Positions 16,674 through 24,390 of a DNA stretch of 64,000 bases are shown in pieces (the first letter of the stretch is position 1; each line of letters begins with the position of its first letter). The notes under the pieces were generated by a model. The model saw only the letters and a list, made by a program, of their open reading frames with translations, did no database searches and was not told where the DNA came from. This DNA comes from Enterococcus larvae (GTDB lineage: Bacteria > Bacillota > Bacilli > Lactobacillales > Enterococcaceae): positions 1 to 64,000 of the forward strand of contig NZ_JAEDXU010000016.1 in assembly GCF_017830045.1 (NCBI RefSeq), read 5' to 3'. The translations under genes were made by a program, and so were the position numbers.

Positions 16674-17006
16674 ATGTCTGTAGCATTGATGATCGACAAT
16701 CCAATAAATGAAAAAGAGGAATACTTGTATGTTCCGATTGCTGCTGAGCACACCTTTGAGAAATACTGGCAAACAGCAGCAAAGCAGTTGGAGTTGGAAT
16801 GGGTTCCATTTTTTCAATCAGGAATCGTTATAGGTTGGGAAAGAGAATCTGTAATCATAGAGGAACTTGAAAAAATAAAAAACTGGTTTTTGATCAATGT
16901 TTCAGATCAGGCACGGTTAACTTCACTGTTGGAGCGAGTGGTCAATGTTATTCATGCTGTGAAGAAAGTCTTCAAGGACAAGGAAATACGTATTTTTATC
17001 GGTTGA
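16674..17006 (+). CDS. Hypothetical protein
   Basis: 110 residues, no membrane segments. Strand-like segments (EYLYVPIAAEHTF, VPFFQSGIVIGWE) are followed by two helices (IIEELEKIKNWFLINV, LTSLLERVVNVIHAVKKVF). Family not recognised; size and fold pattern fit a small immunity-type protein. AGGAGCAAATAACT precedes the ATG. It stands between a terminator and the ADP-ribosylglycohydrolase gene, 79 bp apart from the latter. Confidence 0.6.
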   Translation: MSVALMIDNPINEKEEYLYVPIAAEHTFEKYWQTAAKQLELEWVPFFQSGIVIGWERESVIIEELEKIKNWFLINVSDQARLTSLLERVVNVIHAVKKVFKDKEIRIFIG

Positions 17007-17085
17007 TTTTATTGTTCTTTCAGTAATGTATTGAAGAGTGGAGTGCAAATGAAGATAGGAAAATGGATAAGAAGAGGAGACAGTA

Positions 17086-18075
17086 ATGGAAAATAGCAAA
17101 AGTATGTCTATGAAACGCAACAAGAAGTCAGCTGTGAATCGAAAAAATCAAATTGATTCTGTGCTATTTGGTTTTATTGTTGGTGACTGTCTAGGTGTTC
17201 CGGTTGAGTTCAAAAAAAGAGGGACTTATACAGTAAGTGAAATGACGGGCTATGGCACATACAATCAACCGCCGGGAACCTGGTCAGATGACACCTCTTT
17301 AACTCTGTGTTTGGCAGAGAATATGGCAGAATCAGGAAATATAACATCGTTAATGGAAAAATTTGTCAATTATCGAGATAACGGCTACATGACACCCTTT
17401 GGAGAAATGTTTGATATAGGTGTGACTACGATTGAAGCTATTGAAAGATTTAAACAAGGAATCCCTGCTGATAAATGTGGTGGAGCAGGAGAACGTGAAA
17501 ATGGAAATGGCGCTTTGATGAGGATATCTCCTCTTGTTTTTACATTGCAGAAGGAACAAGATTTTGAGAAACGAGCGGCTGTTGTGACGATGTATTCTGA
17601 AATCACCCATGCGCATCCTCGCTCAATCGTTGCGTCACTTCTATATGTTGAATTGATGCGGAATATGAGCTGTGGGCATAACTTGAAAGACTCATTACAG
17701 CTTATTCAACAAGAGTTTTCAGCTCACTTTGACCATGAGCATATTTATATGAACGAGCTATTGAATTTTTCTCGTATTTTTCAAGATGATTTCTTTATAC
17801 TTTCCGAAGAACAGATTCATTCCAGCGGATATGTTGTTGACAGCTTGGAAGCGGCAATCTGGTGTCTAGGTACAACTTCATCTTATGATACGGCTGTGTT
17901 GAAGGCTGTGAATCTGGGGGAAGATACAGATACGATTGGCGCAATCACAGGTAGCCTCGCAGGTCTGTATTATACATTTGAGGAAATCCCGGAAAAGTGG
18001 CTTCGTACTATTAAAAATGGACCACTTCTTGATAACGTGATTCAAAAGTTTACTGAATGGATTTCATCTAACTAG
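17086..18075 (+). CDS. ADP-ribosylglycohydrolase (ARH/DraG family)
   Basis: 329 residues, full length for the family. Metal and substrate motifs are intact: GFIVGDCLGVPVEF at the start, TWSDDTSLTLCLAE (first metal-binding aspartates), GNGALMRISP, ITHAHPRS, and NLGEDTDTIGAITGSLAG (second pair of acidic ligands). Such enzymes remove ADP-ribose from arginine or other acceptors, using two divalent metal ions. GAGGAGACAGTA precedes the ATG. A macro-domain protein is encoded 3.2 kb upstream, and the genes in between are small orphans. No ADP-ribosyltransferase gene is seen in the window, so the substrate is unknown. Confidence 0.92.
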   Translation: MENSKSMSMKRNKKSAVNRKNQIDSVLFGFIVGDCLGVPVEFKKRGTYTVSEMTGYGTYNQPPGTWSDDTSLTLCLAENMAESGNITSLMEKFVNYRDNGYMTPFGEMFDIGVTTIEAIERFKQGIPADKCGGAGERENGNGALMRISPLVFTLQKEQDFEKRAAVVTMYSEITHAHPRSIVASLLYVELMRNMSCGHNLKDSLQLIQQEFSAHFDHEHIYMNELLNFSRIFQDDFFILSEEQIHSSGYVVDSLEAAIWCLGTTSSYDTAVLKAVNLGEDTDTIGAITGSLAGLYYTFEEIPEKWLRTIKNGPLLDNVIQKFTEWISSN

Positions 18076-18137
18076 AGGGTGGCGGATGCTGTTAATTCGT
18101 TTGCTGCAATAGATTGCTGTTAGAGGAGTAGAAGAAA

Positions 18138-18500
18138 ATGAAGCTGGAACCTGGTTGTCCTGACTGTGGGAATGAATTAATGACGGAAATAGAAGGGGGA
18201 AGAACATTCGTAGTTTCATGTACGAGTTGCAGCTGGAGTGCAGTAACAAGTTACTTTTCTCCCATTGAGCAGGATAACACTCTATATCATGTATACTTAG
18301 AAAAGAATCGTATATTGACAAGTGAACAGATTCGAACAACTGCAAAAATTTCCCCAAAAAGCTACCTTGATATTGGAAGAGCTGTGACGGATAAAGAGTT
18401 CCTGATTTTTGAGGGCAATGCTATAGAGGCTCAACAAATAAAGAGGATACTGGAAGAGCAGAAAATAGCTTTCTTTATAGTACCTGAGTTTGATTATTGA
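18138..18500 (+). CDS. Zinc-ribbon hypothetical protein
   Basis: 120 residues. Residues 7-32 hold a C-x2-C ... C-x2-C zinc ribbon (CPDCGNEL and SCTSCSWS). The rest is an alpha/beta domain (ILTSEQIRTTAKISPKSYLD, EFLIFEGNAIEAQQIKRILE) that might bind a protein partner. AGAGGAGTAGAAGAAA precedes the ATG. It follows the ARH gene by 62 bp and its stop overlaps the next frame, so they are probably co-transcribed. Function unknown; immunity-like context. Confidence 0.65.
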   Translation: MKLEPGCPDCGNELMTEIEGGRTFVVSCTSCSWSAVTSYFSPIEQDNTLYHVYLEKNRILTSEQIRTTAKISPKSYLDIGRAVTDKEFLIFEGNAIEAQQIKRILEEQKIAFFIVPEFDY

Positions 18501-18538
18501 AGCACTTGTTTTATTGTGAAGGGAGCTTGGTAATATCA

Positions 18539-18898
18539 ATGAATTATTATTGCAAATTATTTATTCAAACTGAGTTATCCAAAGAAGGAATAGCCGAAAA
18601 AATTGTTGACCTACTTGGTATACAATTTAACCGTCATTTTTCAACAGAAACAGATTTTTTTACTCTGGATATTCGTGATAATCGGATACTCGATGAGCAT
18701 AAAGAGAGAGAACAGACAACCGATTTTCTGTTTTTTCCTTATTTTTTAGATATAGATATTCTCAATGAGAAAAAAAGCAAGGAGTATAAGGCAGTGATCT
18801 GTCAATTGCTTCACTGCTTCCGTGAGGTTGGATGGCAGGCTGTGGCAGCTTGTGATTTTGAAGAAGAACTAATTCAAAATAGTGAGACTGACAAATAA
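18539..18898 (+). CDS. Hypothetical protein, immunity-like context
   Basis: 119 residues from the ATG at 18539 (GAAGGGAGC lies about 12 bases upstream); a TTG at 18497 overlapping the previous stop is an alternative start. Begins MNYYCKLFIQTELSKEG, then acidic strands (FFTLDIRDNRILDEH, LFFPYFLDIDI) and a C-terminal strand-helix (WQAVAACDFEEEL). No family recognised. It is the last gene of the ARH cluster and ends in a shared bidirectional terminator. Confidence 0.6.
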   Translation: MNYYCKLFIQTELSKEGIAEKIVDLLGIQFNRHFSTETDFFTLDIRDNRILDEHKEREQTTDFLFFPYFLDIDILNEKKSKEYKAVICQLLHCFREVGWQAVAACDFEEELIQNSETDK

Positions 18899-18899
18899 A

Positions 18900-18937
18900 A
18901 AATCCCTTCAAGCCAAATTAGCTTGAGGGGATTTCTT
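18900..18937. terminator. Bidirectional terminator between convergent genes
   Basis: AAATCCCTTCAAGC (18900-18913) pairs with GCTTGAGGGGATTT (18921-18934). Confidence 0.85.
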
Positions 18938-18940
18938 CAG

Positions 18941-19567
18941 TTATCTGTTTGTTTGGTCATCTTCGTTCTGATCATGCTGTTCTGGATGGTAGTCAGGCTG
19001 ATCATAGGAATCTGTAGAAGGCGTATGATAAGAACCCTCATGTGGTGCATAATAATCGTGCGTCTGCTCTTGATACGGCGGCTGTACATACTGAGCATCA
19101 TTCCCACCGTATTGATCAGTTTGAGAATACTGATCCTCTGAGTTGTTCTGGTATGTTGAATCAGCTTGTGAATAATAATCATTCTGTTGTTGTGTCTCAT
19201 TATACAGATTTGCATCCGAGTACTGTTGATTTTCTTGATAATACTGATCATAATCGTAGTTGCTGTTCTGTTCACCATAATTATTTTGGTAATCAGTTGT
19301 TGATTGATCGGTATAATAAGCATCTTGATTGGAGGAATAATTAGTGCTTTCCTCTGTATGGTTGGCTGAATCTGTATTATTCAGATAAACATAGCTTTGA
19401 TCTTGGGGAGCTGCGACAGTAGTTTGAGCTACTTGCTGCTCGACTTTCTTTTGAAGTTTGGCTTGCTTCTGGTTTTTATCTCCAGTTAAGGTCAGGTAAA
19501 TAATCAAAGCAATCATAATGATTGTTAGGATAATCAGCCCGATATACTGGCCAAATGATATAAACAT
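18941..19567 (-). CDS. Membrane-anchored protein with prion-like Q/N/Y/D/S-rich tail
   Basis: 208 residues. A single membrane helix (about residues 8-29, GLIILTIIMIALIIYLTL) is followed by a short basic coil (residues 32-45, rich in K and Q), then about 150 residues composed almost only of Q, N, Y, D, S, T, E and P with almost no Lys, Arg or large aliphatic residues (for example NYDYDQYYQENQQYSDANLY). The short N-terminus before the helix and the KNQKQ cluster after it suggest a cytoplasmic tail by the positive-inside rule. This composition is that of disordered, phase-separating domains. Start supported by AGGGAGGTCATC. No family recognised. Confidence 0.75.
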   Translation of the reverse strand: MFISFGQYIGLIILTIIMIALIIYLTLTGDKNQKQAKLQKKVEQQVAQTTVAAPQDQSYVYLNNTDSANHTEESTNYSSNQDAYYTDQSTTDYQNNYGEQNSNYDYDQYYQENQQYSDANLYNETQQQNDYYSQADSTYQNNSEDQYSQTDQYGGNDAQYVQPPYQEQTHDYYAPHEGSYHTPSTDSYDQPDYHPEQHDQNEDDQTNR

Positions 19568-19850
19568 GATGACCTCCCTAGGTAGTTAATCTTTCTATAG
19601 TGTATCAAATGTTTCTTTTGACGTCATCCCTTTTACAGGAAATTTTCAAAGTCTTAACCATATTACTGAAAAAACGACTGAAAAAAGTCGAAAATCATTT
19701 GCTTTTCTCTTCATATCAGTATTTTGCGTTACTGATAATGGGAGACTCTAGAAATGGGCCACTTCTTGATAGTAGATATTCCTGTCAAAAAATAGAAATT
19801 TCTATTCCTCATTTCCATAGTTAATTATTTGTAAATATGGTCAATTATGT
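19568..19850. other. Non-coding gap with a 16-bp palindrome
   Basis: No gene supported. AATAGAAATTTCTATT (19791-19806) is a perfect palindrome about 45 bp upstream of the signal peptidase promoter and could be an operator. Confidence 0.35.
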
Positions 19851-19879
19851 TTGGATAGATAAATTGGTTGTGGTAAACT
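19851..19879 (+). promoter_or_regulatory. Promoter of signal peptidase gene
   Basis: TTGGAT (19851-19856) and TAAACT (19874-19879), spaced 17 bp, 31 bp before the TTG start. Confidence 0.55.
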
Positions 19880-19910
19880 GTACTAAGCAAGTTTTTTTGG
19901 AGGAATACTA

Positions 19911-20447
19911 TTGAAATCAAAAGAGATGTTAAAAACTATACTATTTTTTATCGGATTGGCAGCAGTCCTGTTTTTGCTTAGACAGTTTGTCTTCACACCA
20001 GTTGTTGTAAAAGGACATTCTATGGACCCTACGCTAGCTGACGGCGAGCGAGTGATCGCGTTTAAGAATACAAAAATTGAGCGTTTCGATATCGTGACGT
20101 TTCCTGCTCCGGATGAACCCAACAAGAATTATATCAAGCGAGTGATTGGCTTACCGGGAGAAACGGTTGAGTATAAAAATGATGTATTGTATGTGGACGG
20201 AAAAGAAATGGACGAGCCTTATTTAGATGAGTTCAAATCTGAACTGACGGATGGCGGACCATTGACCTATGATTTTTCATTGGAGGATATAGGTGCTAAA
20301 ACTGTCCCGGAAGGTGAGTACTTTGTTTTAGGAGACAATCGTAGAAATTCTAAGGATGGGCGAATGATTGGATTCGTTAGCGAAGATAAAATTTTGGGTG
20401 ATGTCAAGTTTGTTTTATGGCCGTTGGATCGTTTTGGTACAATCTGA
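19911..20447 (+). CDS. lepB: Signal peptidase I
   Basis: 178 residues beginning with TTG, supported by TTGGAGGAATACTA. One N-terminal membrane helix (about residues 8-26) anchors the enzyme with its active site outside. The catalytic serine is in VKGHSMDPTL and the general-base lysine in YIKRVIGLPGE; the later boxes FVLGDNRRNSKDGR and GFVSEDKILG are also present. It cleaves signal peptides from exported proteins. It has its own promoter and terminator. Confidence 0.95.
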   Translation: MKSKEMLKTILFFIGLAAVLFLLRQFVFTPVVVKGHSMDPTLADGERVIAFKNTKIERFDIVTFPAPDEPNKNYIKRVIGLPGETVEYKNDVLYVDGKEMDEPYLDEFKSELTDGGPLTYDFSLEDIGAKTVPEGEYFVLGDNRRNSKDGRMIGFVSEDKILGDVKFVLWPLDRFGTI

Positions 20448-20477
20448 TCTCGACTATAAGGAAATAAAAAAATCATG

Positions 20478-20505
20478 GCTGGGATTGTCACTATCCCGGC
20501 TTTTT
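20478..20505 (+). terminator. Terminator of signal peptidase gene
   Basis: GCTGGGAT (20478-20485) pairs with ATCCCGGC (20493-20500) with one G-T pair, followed by TTTTT. Confidence 0.8.
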
Positions 20506-20814
20506 ATTTTGCTGAAAAGGCGAAGCGTTCTACTCCATAGTTTATATGTTTTGGTGGTGGAAATCCTCGTTGGCTATTATAATTATCTATAGTGAACAAA
20601 TGAAGTCAGAGATTGAAAAGGATGATTGAGATGATCTGAAAAATCTGTGGACATGATTGATATCCTTTTAACGAAGAGGTAGAAGGATGCATTGAAATCT
20701 TTTGTTTTTGGCTACTGGAGTTTGCTCAAAAATGATTTTACAGCATAGAAGGGAGAGGAACAATCTCTCAATTGTGTATCGATATACGAAAAATACCGGA
20801 AAGGATGTGGGGAC
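20506..20814. other. Gap before addB without identifiable features
   Basis: About 310 bp. I see no gene and no convincing promoter; AAGGATGTGGGG just before the addB start is its ribosome binding site. Confidence 0.4.
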
Positions 20815-23800
20815 ATGTCTTTACAATTTATTCGAGGAACAGGGGATAAGGATCTTGAAAAAACATTGGTTGATAAGGCCGAGGAATGGTTGGACGCTGA
20901 TCCGAACAACGAAGTATTTTATCTGGTTCCCAACTATATCAAGTTTGAAAAAGAGGTTCTTTTTTTAAAGGAAATCAAAGAACGCATTGCTCCTTCAAAC
21001 ACAATGATGGCAACGATGCGTTTGCAAGTATTTAGTTTTCAACGCTTGGCTTGGTATTATCTGCAGCATACACAATACTACCAGCAGGAACTGCTCTCAG
21101 AGGTAGGGGCGGCAATGATTTTTCGAAAAATCTTAAGTGAGAACGAGGAGAAGTTGACTGTATTTCGAGGAGAAGTCAATAAATCGGGATTTATTCAGCA
21201 ACTATACGCATTGTATCAGGAAATGAAAGAAGGCAATGTTGAGCTGACAGATCTTGCTTCTATGACCGCAGATGATCAGACGTTGGATGACCAAGATATT
21301 ACGCAAAAGCTGGCGGATATTCAGTGGCTTTTTGCGGCTTTTGAACAAGAACTTCAAAAACACGGTATCAATGAAACGGAGTATCTGACTGTTCTAAGCA
21401 GTTATTTGAAGACAAAAAACTTAGGAAATGTACTATTTGTCCTCAGCGGTTATAATCATTTTAATGCAAACGAACTGCAGCTGCTTCAAGCTTTGATGGA
21501 GCAGGGAGCAGAGGTAAAGGTGGCACTGACACTGGATCGCTCATATCCGGATAAAAAGCCGGAGACTGTTGAGTTGTTTTATGAGACAGGGACAATCTAT
21601 TTTCAGCTGTATCAGCTGGCTAGACAGTCCCAAGTACCTGTGCTGAATGACCATGTAGAGAAAAACTATCCGTTGATTCATTCAGATGAAATCAGCTATT
21701 TAAGCGATTTTTGGCTGCAGACACGTAAGAGTTTTGACAGCGGCAGTATGTCAATGAAAGAAGCTGAAGATGTTCAGCTTTGGTGTGCAGAAACACCAAA
21801 GGAAGAGTTGAATGCGGCAGCGAAAGAAATTCGTCGTTTAATTGTGGAAGAGGGCTATCGATATAAAGATATCCAAATAGCAACGAGAGAATTTGACAAG
21901 TATCAGCCGATTTTAAAGCCGATTTTCCAACTCCATGATATCCCAATCTACATTGATCAGGAAATGTCGATGGAACAGCATCCGTTGGTGGAATTGATTC
22001 AATCACTATTTGCAATTTTTAATTATCATTTTCGATACCGAGATGTTCTGCGCTTTTTGAGGACAGAGTTATTTTTTCCTGGGGCGATCTACACTGAGGA
22101 AAGTCAGTGGCGAATCGAGCGAGATGATTGGCGAAGAAAAATAGATATCACGGAGAATATTATTTTAGCTTATGGTTATGAGGGCAGTTATTGGACTAAG
22201 GAGAAAGACTGGTCTTTCATTCAGTATAATTTCGAAGAGGAGAAGAAGGAAGAAACAGCTTCTCTTGAAAAGGAATCAAATGAAATCAGGCATGCCATAC
22301 GAGATATTCTGCCAGAGCTGTTTTCAGCCCTTAAGGCGGCTGAAAACGGCGAGCAGGCAGCAGCTGTTTTCTATCAATTTTTGATTGATAGCGGTGTGGA
22401 AGAACAAATGAGGATGTGGCGGAATCAAGCAATTGCTGCCGGTGAACTAGAAGAAGCACGAAATCATGAACAGACTTGGGATGCATTGATGTCCTTATTG
22501 GATGAATACGTGATGATTTATAAAGAAGAAATGTTTGAATTCGAGAGCTTTCAGGAGATATTTGCCAGCGGCTTGGAAGGGCTGCGTTACAGCAAAATCC
22601 CGACAGCAATCGATCAGGTTCAGATTCGTAATATCGATACACTTCATCCGGGACAAGGCAAAATCACATTTGCGATTGGCTTGACGGATCAGGTGTTTCC
22701 TCAAAAGGTTGAGAATAAAACCTTGCTTTCTGATGAAGAAAGAAGTCGTATGAATGAAGGCTTGGCTGATGGGAAATTCTTTATGCAAGGTGTTGGTCAA
22801 CGGATGGCGCAGGAGCCTTATACAGCATACATTATGCTGCTGTCAGCCACGGAAAAATTGTATCTGACGTATCCAAGAATGTCAGATACCTCTCATGATG
22901 TTAAAGCATCGTCTTATTTGACGATCATCCAAAAGAACTTGAAGTTGCCATTCATCTATAAAAACAGTTTAACGATTCTTGATGATGAGCAAAGCAGCCT
23001 GCAGCATGTTGGTACTTATCGAACCTTGATTGGTGATTTGACAAACTTAAAACGTCAAAAAGAGGAAACCAAGCATGGCATGTCTGGTTTTTGGCTGATG
23101 CTGGAGCGTTCATTGAGCAATCAGCCGCTTGCCTCCTTAGCAGTGCAAATTTTTGAAAGTCTTGAGCATAAAAATATACCAGAGGCATTAGGTCCAGAGC
23201 TAGCGGAAGAGCTTTATGGAAAGCATATCTATACTTCTGTATCTCGAGTTGAGAGCTTTTATCGATGCCAGTATCAGTACTTTTCCAGATTTGGTCTTCG
23301 CTTAAGAGAGCGGGATGTTTTTAGTCTTTCATCAGCTGCCACAGGAGAGTTCTTCCATGAAGCCTTGGATCAGCTATTTAAAGTTTTGATCAAGAATAAT
23401 CAGCAGCTTTCTGAATTGACTGAAGAACAACTGAGTGAAGTTGCTGAGGAAGTCTTAGTTAACGTGTTAGGAGACCAACGATTTGGGATTCTACATTCCT
23501 CTCACCGTATGAGCTTCATTCGCTATCAACTGCGCCAAACAATCAAAAAAGTCAGTTGGGCGTTGAAAAAGCAAAGCGAACGTAGTGGACTATCAATAGT
23601 CCAGACAGAAGTGTTGTTTGGGCAAATCGCTGGGAAAAAAGGTATTCGAGGTCTTGAATTGCCATTACAAAATAATGGTCAGATCAGTGTGCGAGGGAAA
23701 ATCGACCGTGTGGATCAGTTGTCGATCGATGGCGAAACCTATTTAGGTGTGATCGATTATAAATCCAGTCATCGTAAGTTCAATTTGACAGAGGCCTATT

Positions 23801-24390
23801 ATGGACTAGCTATGCAGATGTTGACCTATCTCGATGTTGCTTTGATGGATGCTGTTGATTTGGTAGGACAACAGGCAAAAGCGGCAGGCTCTCTCTATCT
23901 GCATGTTCATAATCCTATTTTGGGGTATGACGGAGAAGAACAGCAGGAAAAACAATTGTTGAAGAAATTTCAATATGATGGTCTGTTGTTGAATGATCCG
24001 AAGATTTTGGATCATTTGGATCGGTCGTTGGAGCCGAAGCAGAGCTCCTTGGTCTTTCCGATTGAAGAATCGGCTAAGGAAATCATCAAACCGGGACGAA
24101 GACAAGAAGATAAATTTGTAACGATCGAAGAGTTTGATACATTGAGAGCCCATAACCGCAATAAGTTTACAGAAGCCGGCAATAAAATGATCAGCGGAGA
24201 AGTTTTGCTTGACCCCGCGTATCAAGGGAAAGAACGGATTGCTTGTAAATATTGTCCATTCCGCAGTGTTTGTACCTTTGATGTGATGTTGAAGGAGAAC
24301 GATTACCACAGAATTGAGACGATGGGTAAAGAGGAAATCTTCAACCGTATGAGACATGAAGAGGGAAAGGAGGAGTCAACTGATGAGTAA
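20815..24390 (+). CDS. addB: ATP-dependent nuclease subunit B (AddB/RexB)
   Basis: 1191 residues, the usual length. It partners AddA in the DNA double-strand-break resection machine (RecBCD equivalent). The C-terminal nuclease domain has VRGKIDRVDQL and LGVIDYKSS, and the iron-sulphur cysteines are in FYRCQYQYFSRF and, near the end, CKYCPFRSVC. The N-terminus (FIRGTGDKDLEKTL) lacks a Walker A lysine motif, as is usual for the RexB branch of lactic acid bacteria. Its stop overlaps the addA start by 8 bases, indicating translational coupling. Confidence 0.93.
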   Translation: MSLQFIRGTGDKDLEKTLVDKAEEWLDADPNNEVFYLVPNYIKFEKEVLFLKEIKERIAPSNTMMATMRLQVFSFQRLAWYYLQHTQYYQQELLSEVGAAMIFRKILSENEEKLTVFRGEVNKSGFIQQLYALYQEMKEGNVELTDLASMTADDQTLDDQDITQKLADIQWLFAAFEQELQKHGINETEYLTVLSSYLKTKNLGNVLFVLSGYNHFNANELQLLQALMEQGAEVKVALTLDRSYPDKKPETVELFYETGTIYFQLYQLARQSQVPVLNDHVEKNYPLIHSDEISYLSDFWLQTRKSFDSGSMSMKEAEDVQLWCAETPKEELNAAAKEIRRLIVEEGYRYKDIQIATREFDKYQPILKPIFQLHDIPIYIDQEMSMEQHPLVELIQSLFAIFNYHFRYRDVLRFLRTELFFPGAIYTEESQWRIERDDWRRKIDITENIILAYGYEGSYWTKEKDWSFIQYNFEEEKKEETASLEKESNEIRHAIRDILPELFSALKAAENGEQAAAVFYQFLIDSGVEEQMRMWRNQAIAAGELEEARNHEQTWDALMSLLDEYVMIYKEEMFEFESFQEIFASGLEGLRYSKIPTAIDQVQIRNIDTLHPGQGKITFAIGLTDQVFPQKVENKTLLSDEERSRMNEGLADGKFFMQGVGQRMAQEPYTAYIMLLSATEKLYLTYPRMSDTSHDVKASSYLTIIQKNLKLPFIYKNSLTILDDEQSSLQHVGTYRTLIGDLTNLKRQKEETKHGMSGFWLMLERSLSNQPLASLAVQIFESLEHKNIPEALGPELAEELYGKHIYTSVSRVESFYRCQYQYFSRFGLRLRERDVFSLSSAATGEFFHEALDQLFKVLIKNNQQLSELTEEQLSEVAEEVLVNVLGDQRFGILHSSHRMSFIRYQLRQTIKKVSWALKKQSERSGLSIVQTEVLFGQIAGKKGIRGLELPLQNNGQISVRGKIDRVDQLSIDGETYLGVIDYKSSHRKFNLTEAYYGLAMQMLTYLDVALMDAVDLVGQQAKAAGSLYLHVHNPILGYDGEEQQEKQLLKKFQYDGLLLNDPKILDHLDRSLEPKQSSLVFPIEESAKEIIKPGRRQEDKFVTIEEFDTLRAHNRNKFTEAGNKMISGEVLLDPAYQGKERIACKYCPFRSVCTFDVMLKENDYHRIETMGKEEIFNRMRHEEGKEESTDE

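Noticed and set aside
19741-19790. Fragment of the ADP-ribosylglycohydrolase gene (about 20 bases similar to 18019-18038)
   Set aside because: Only one short match (19 of 20) with no extension on either side; chance cannot be excluded.
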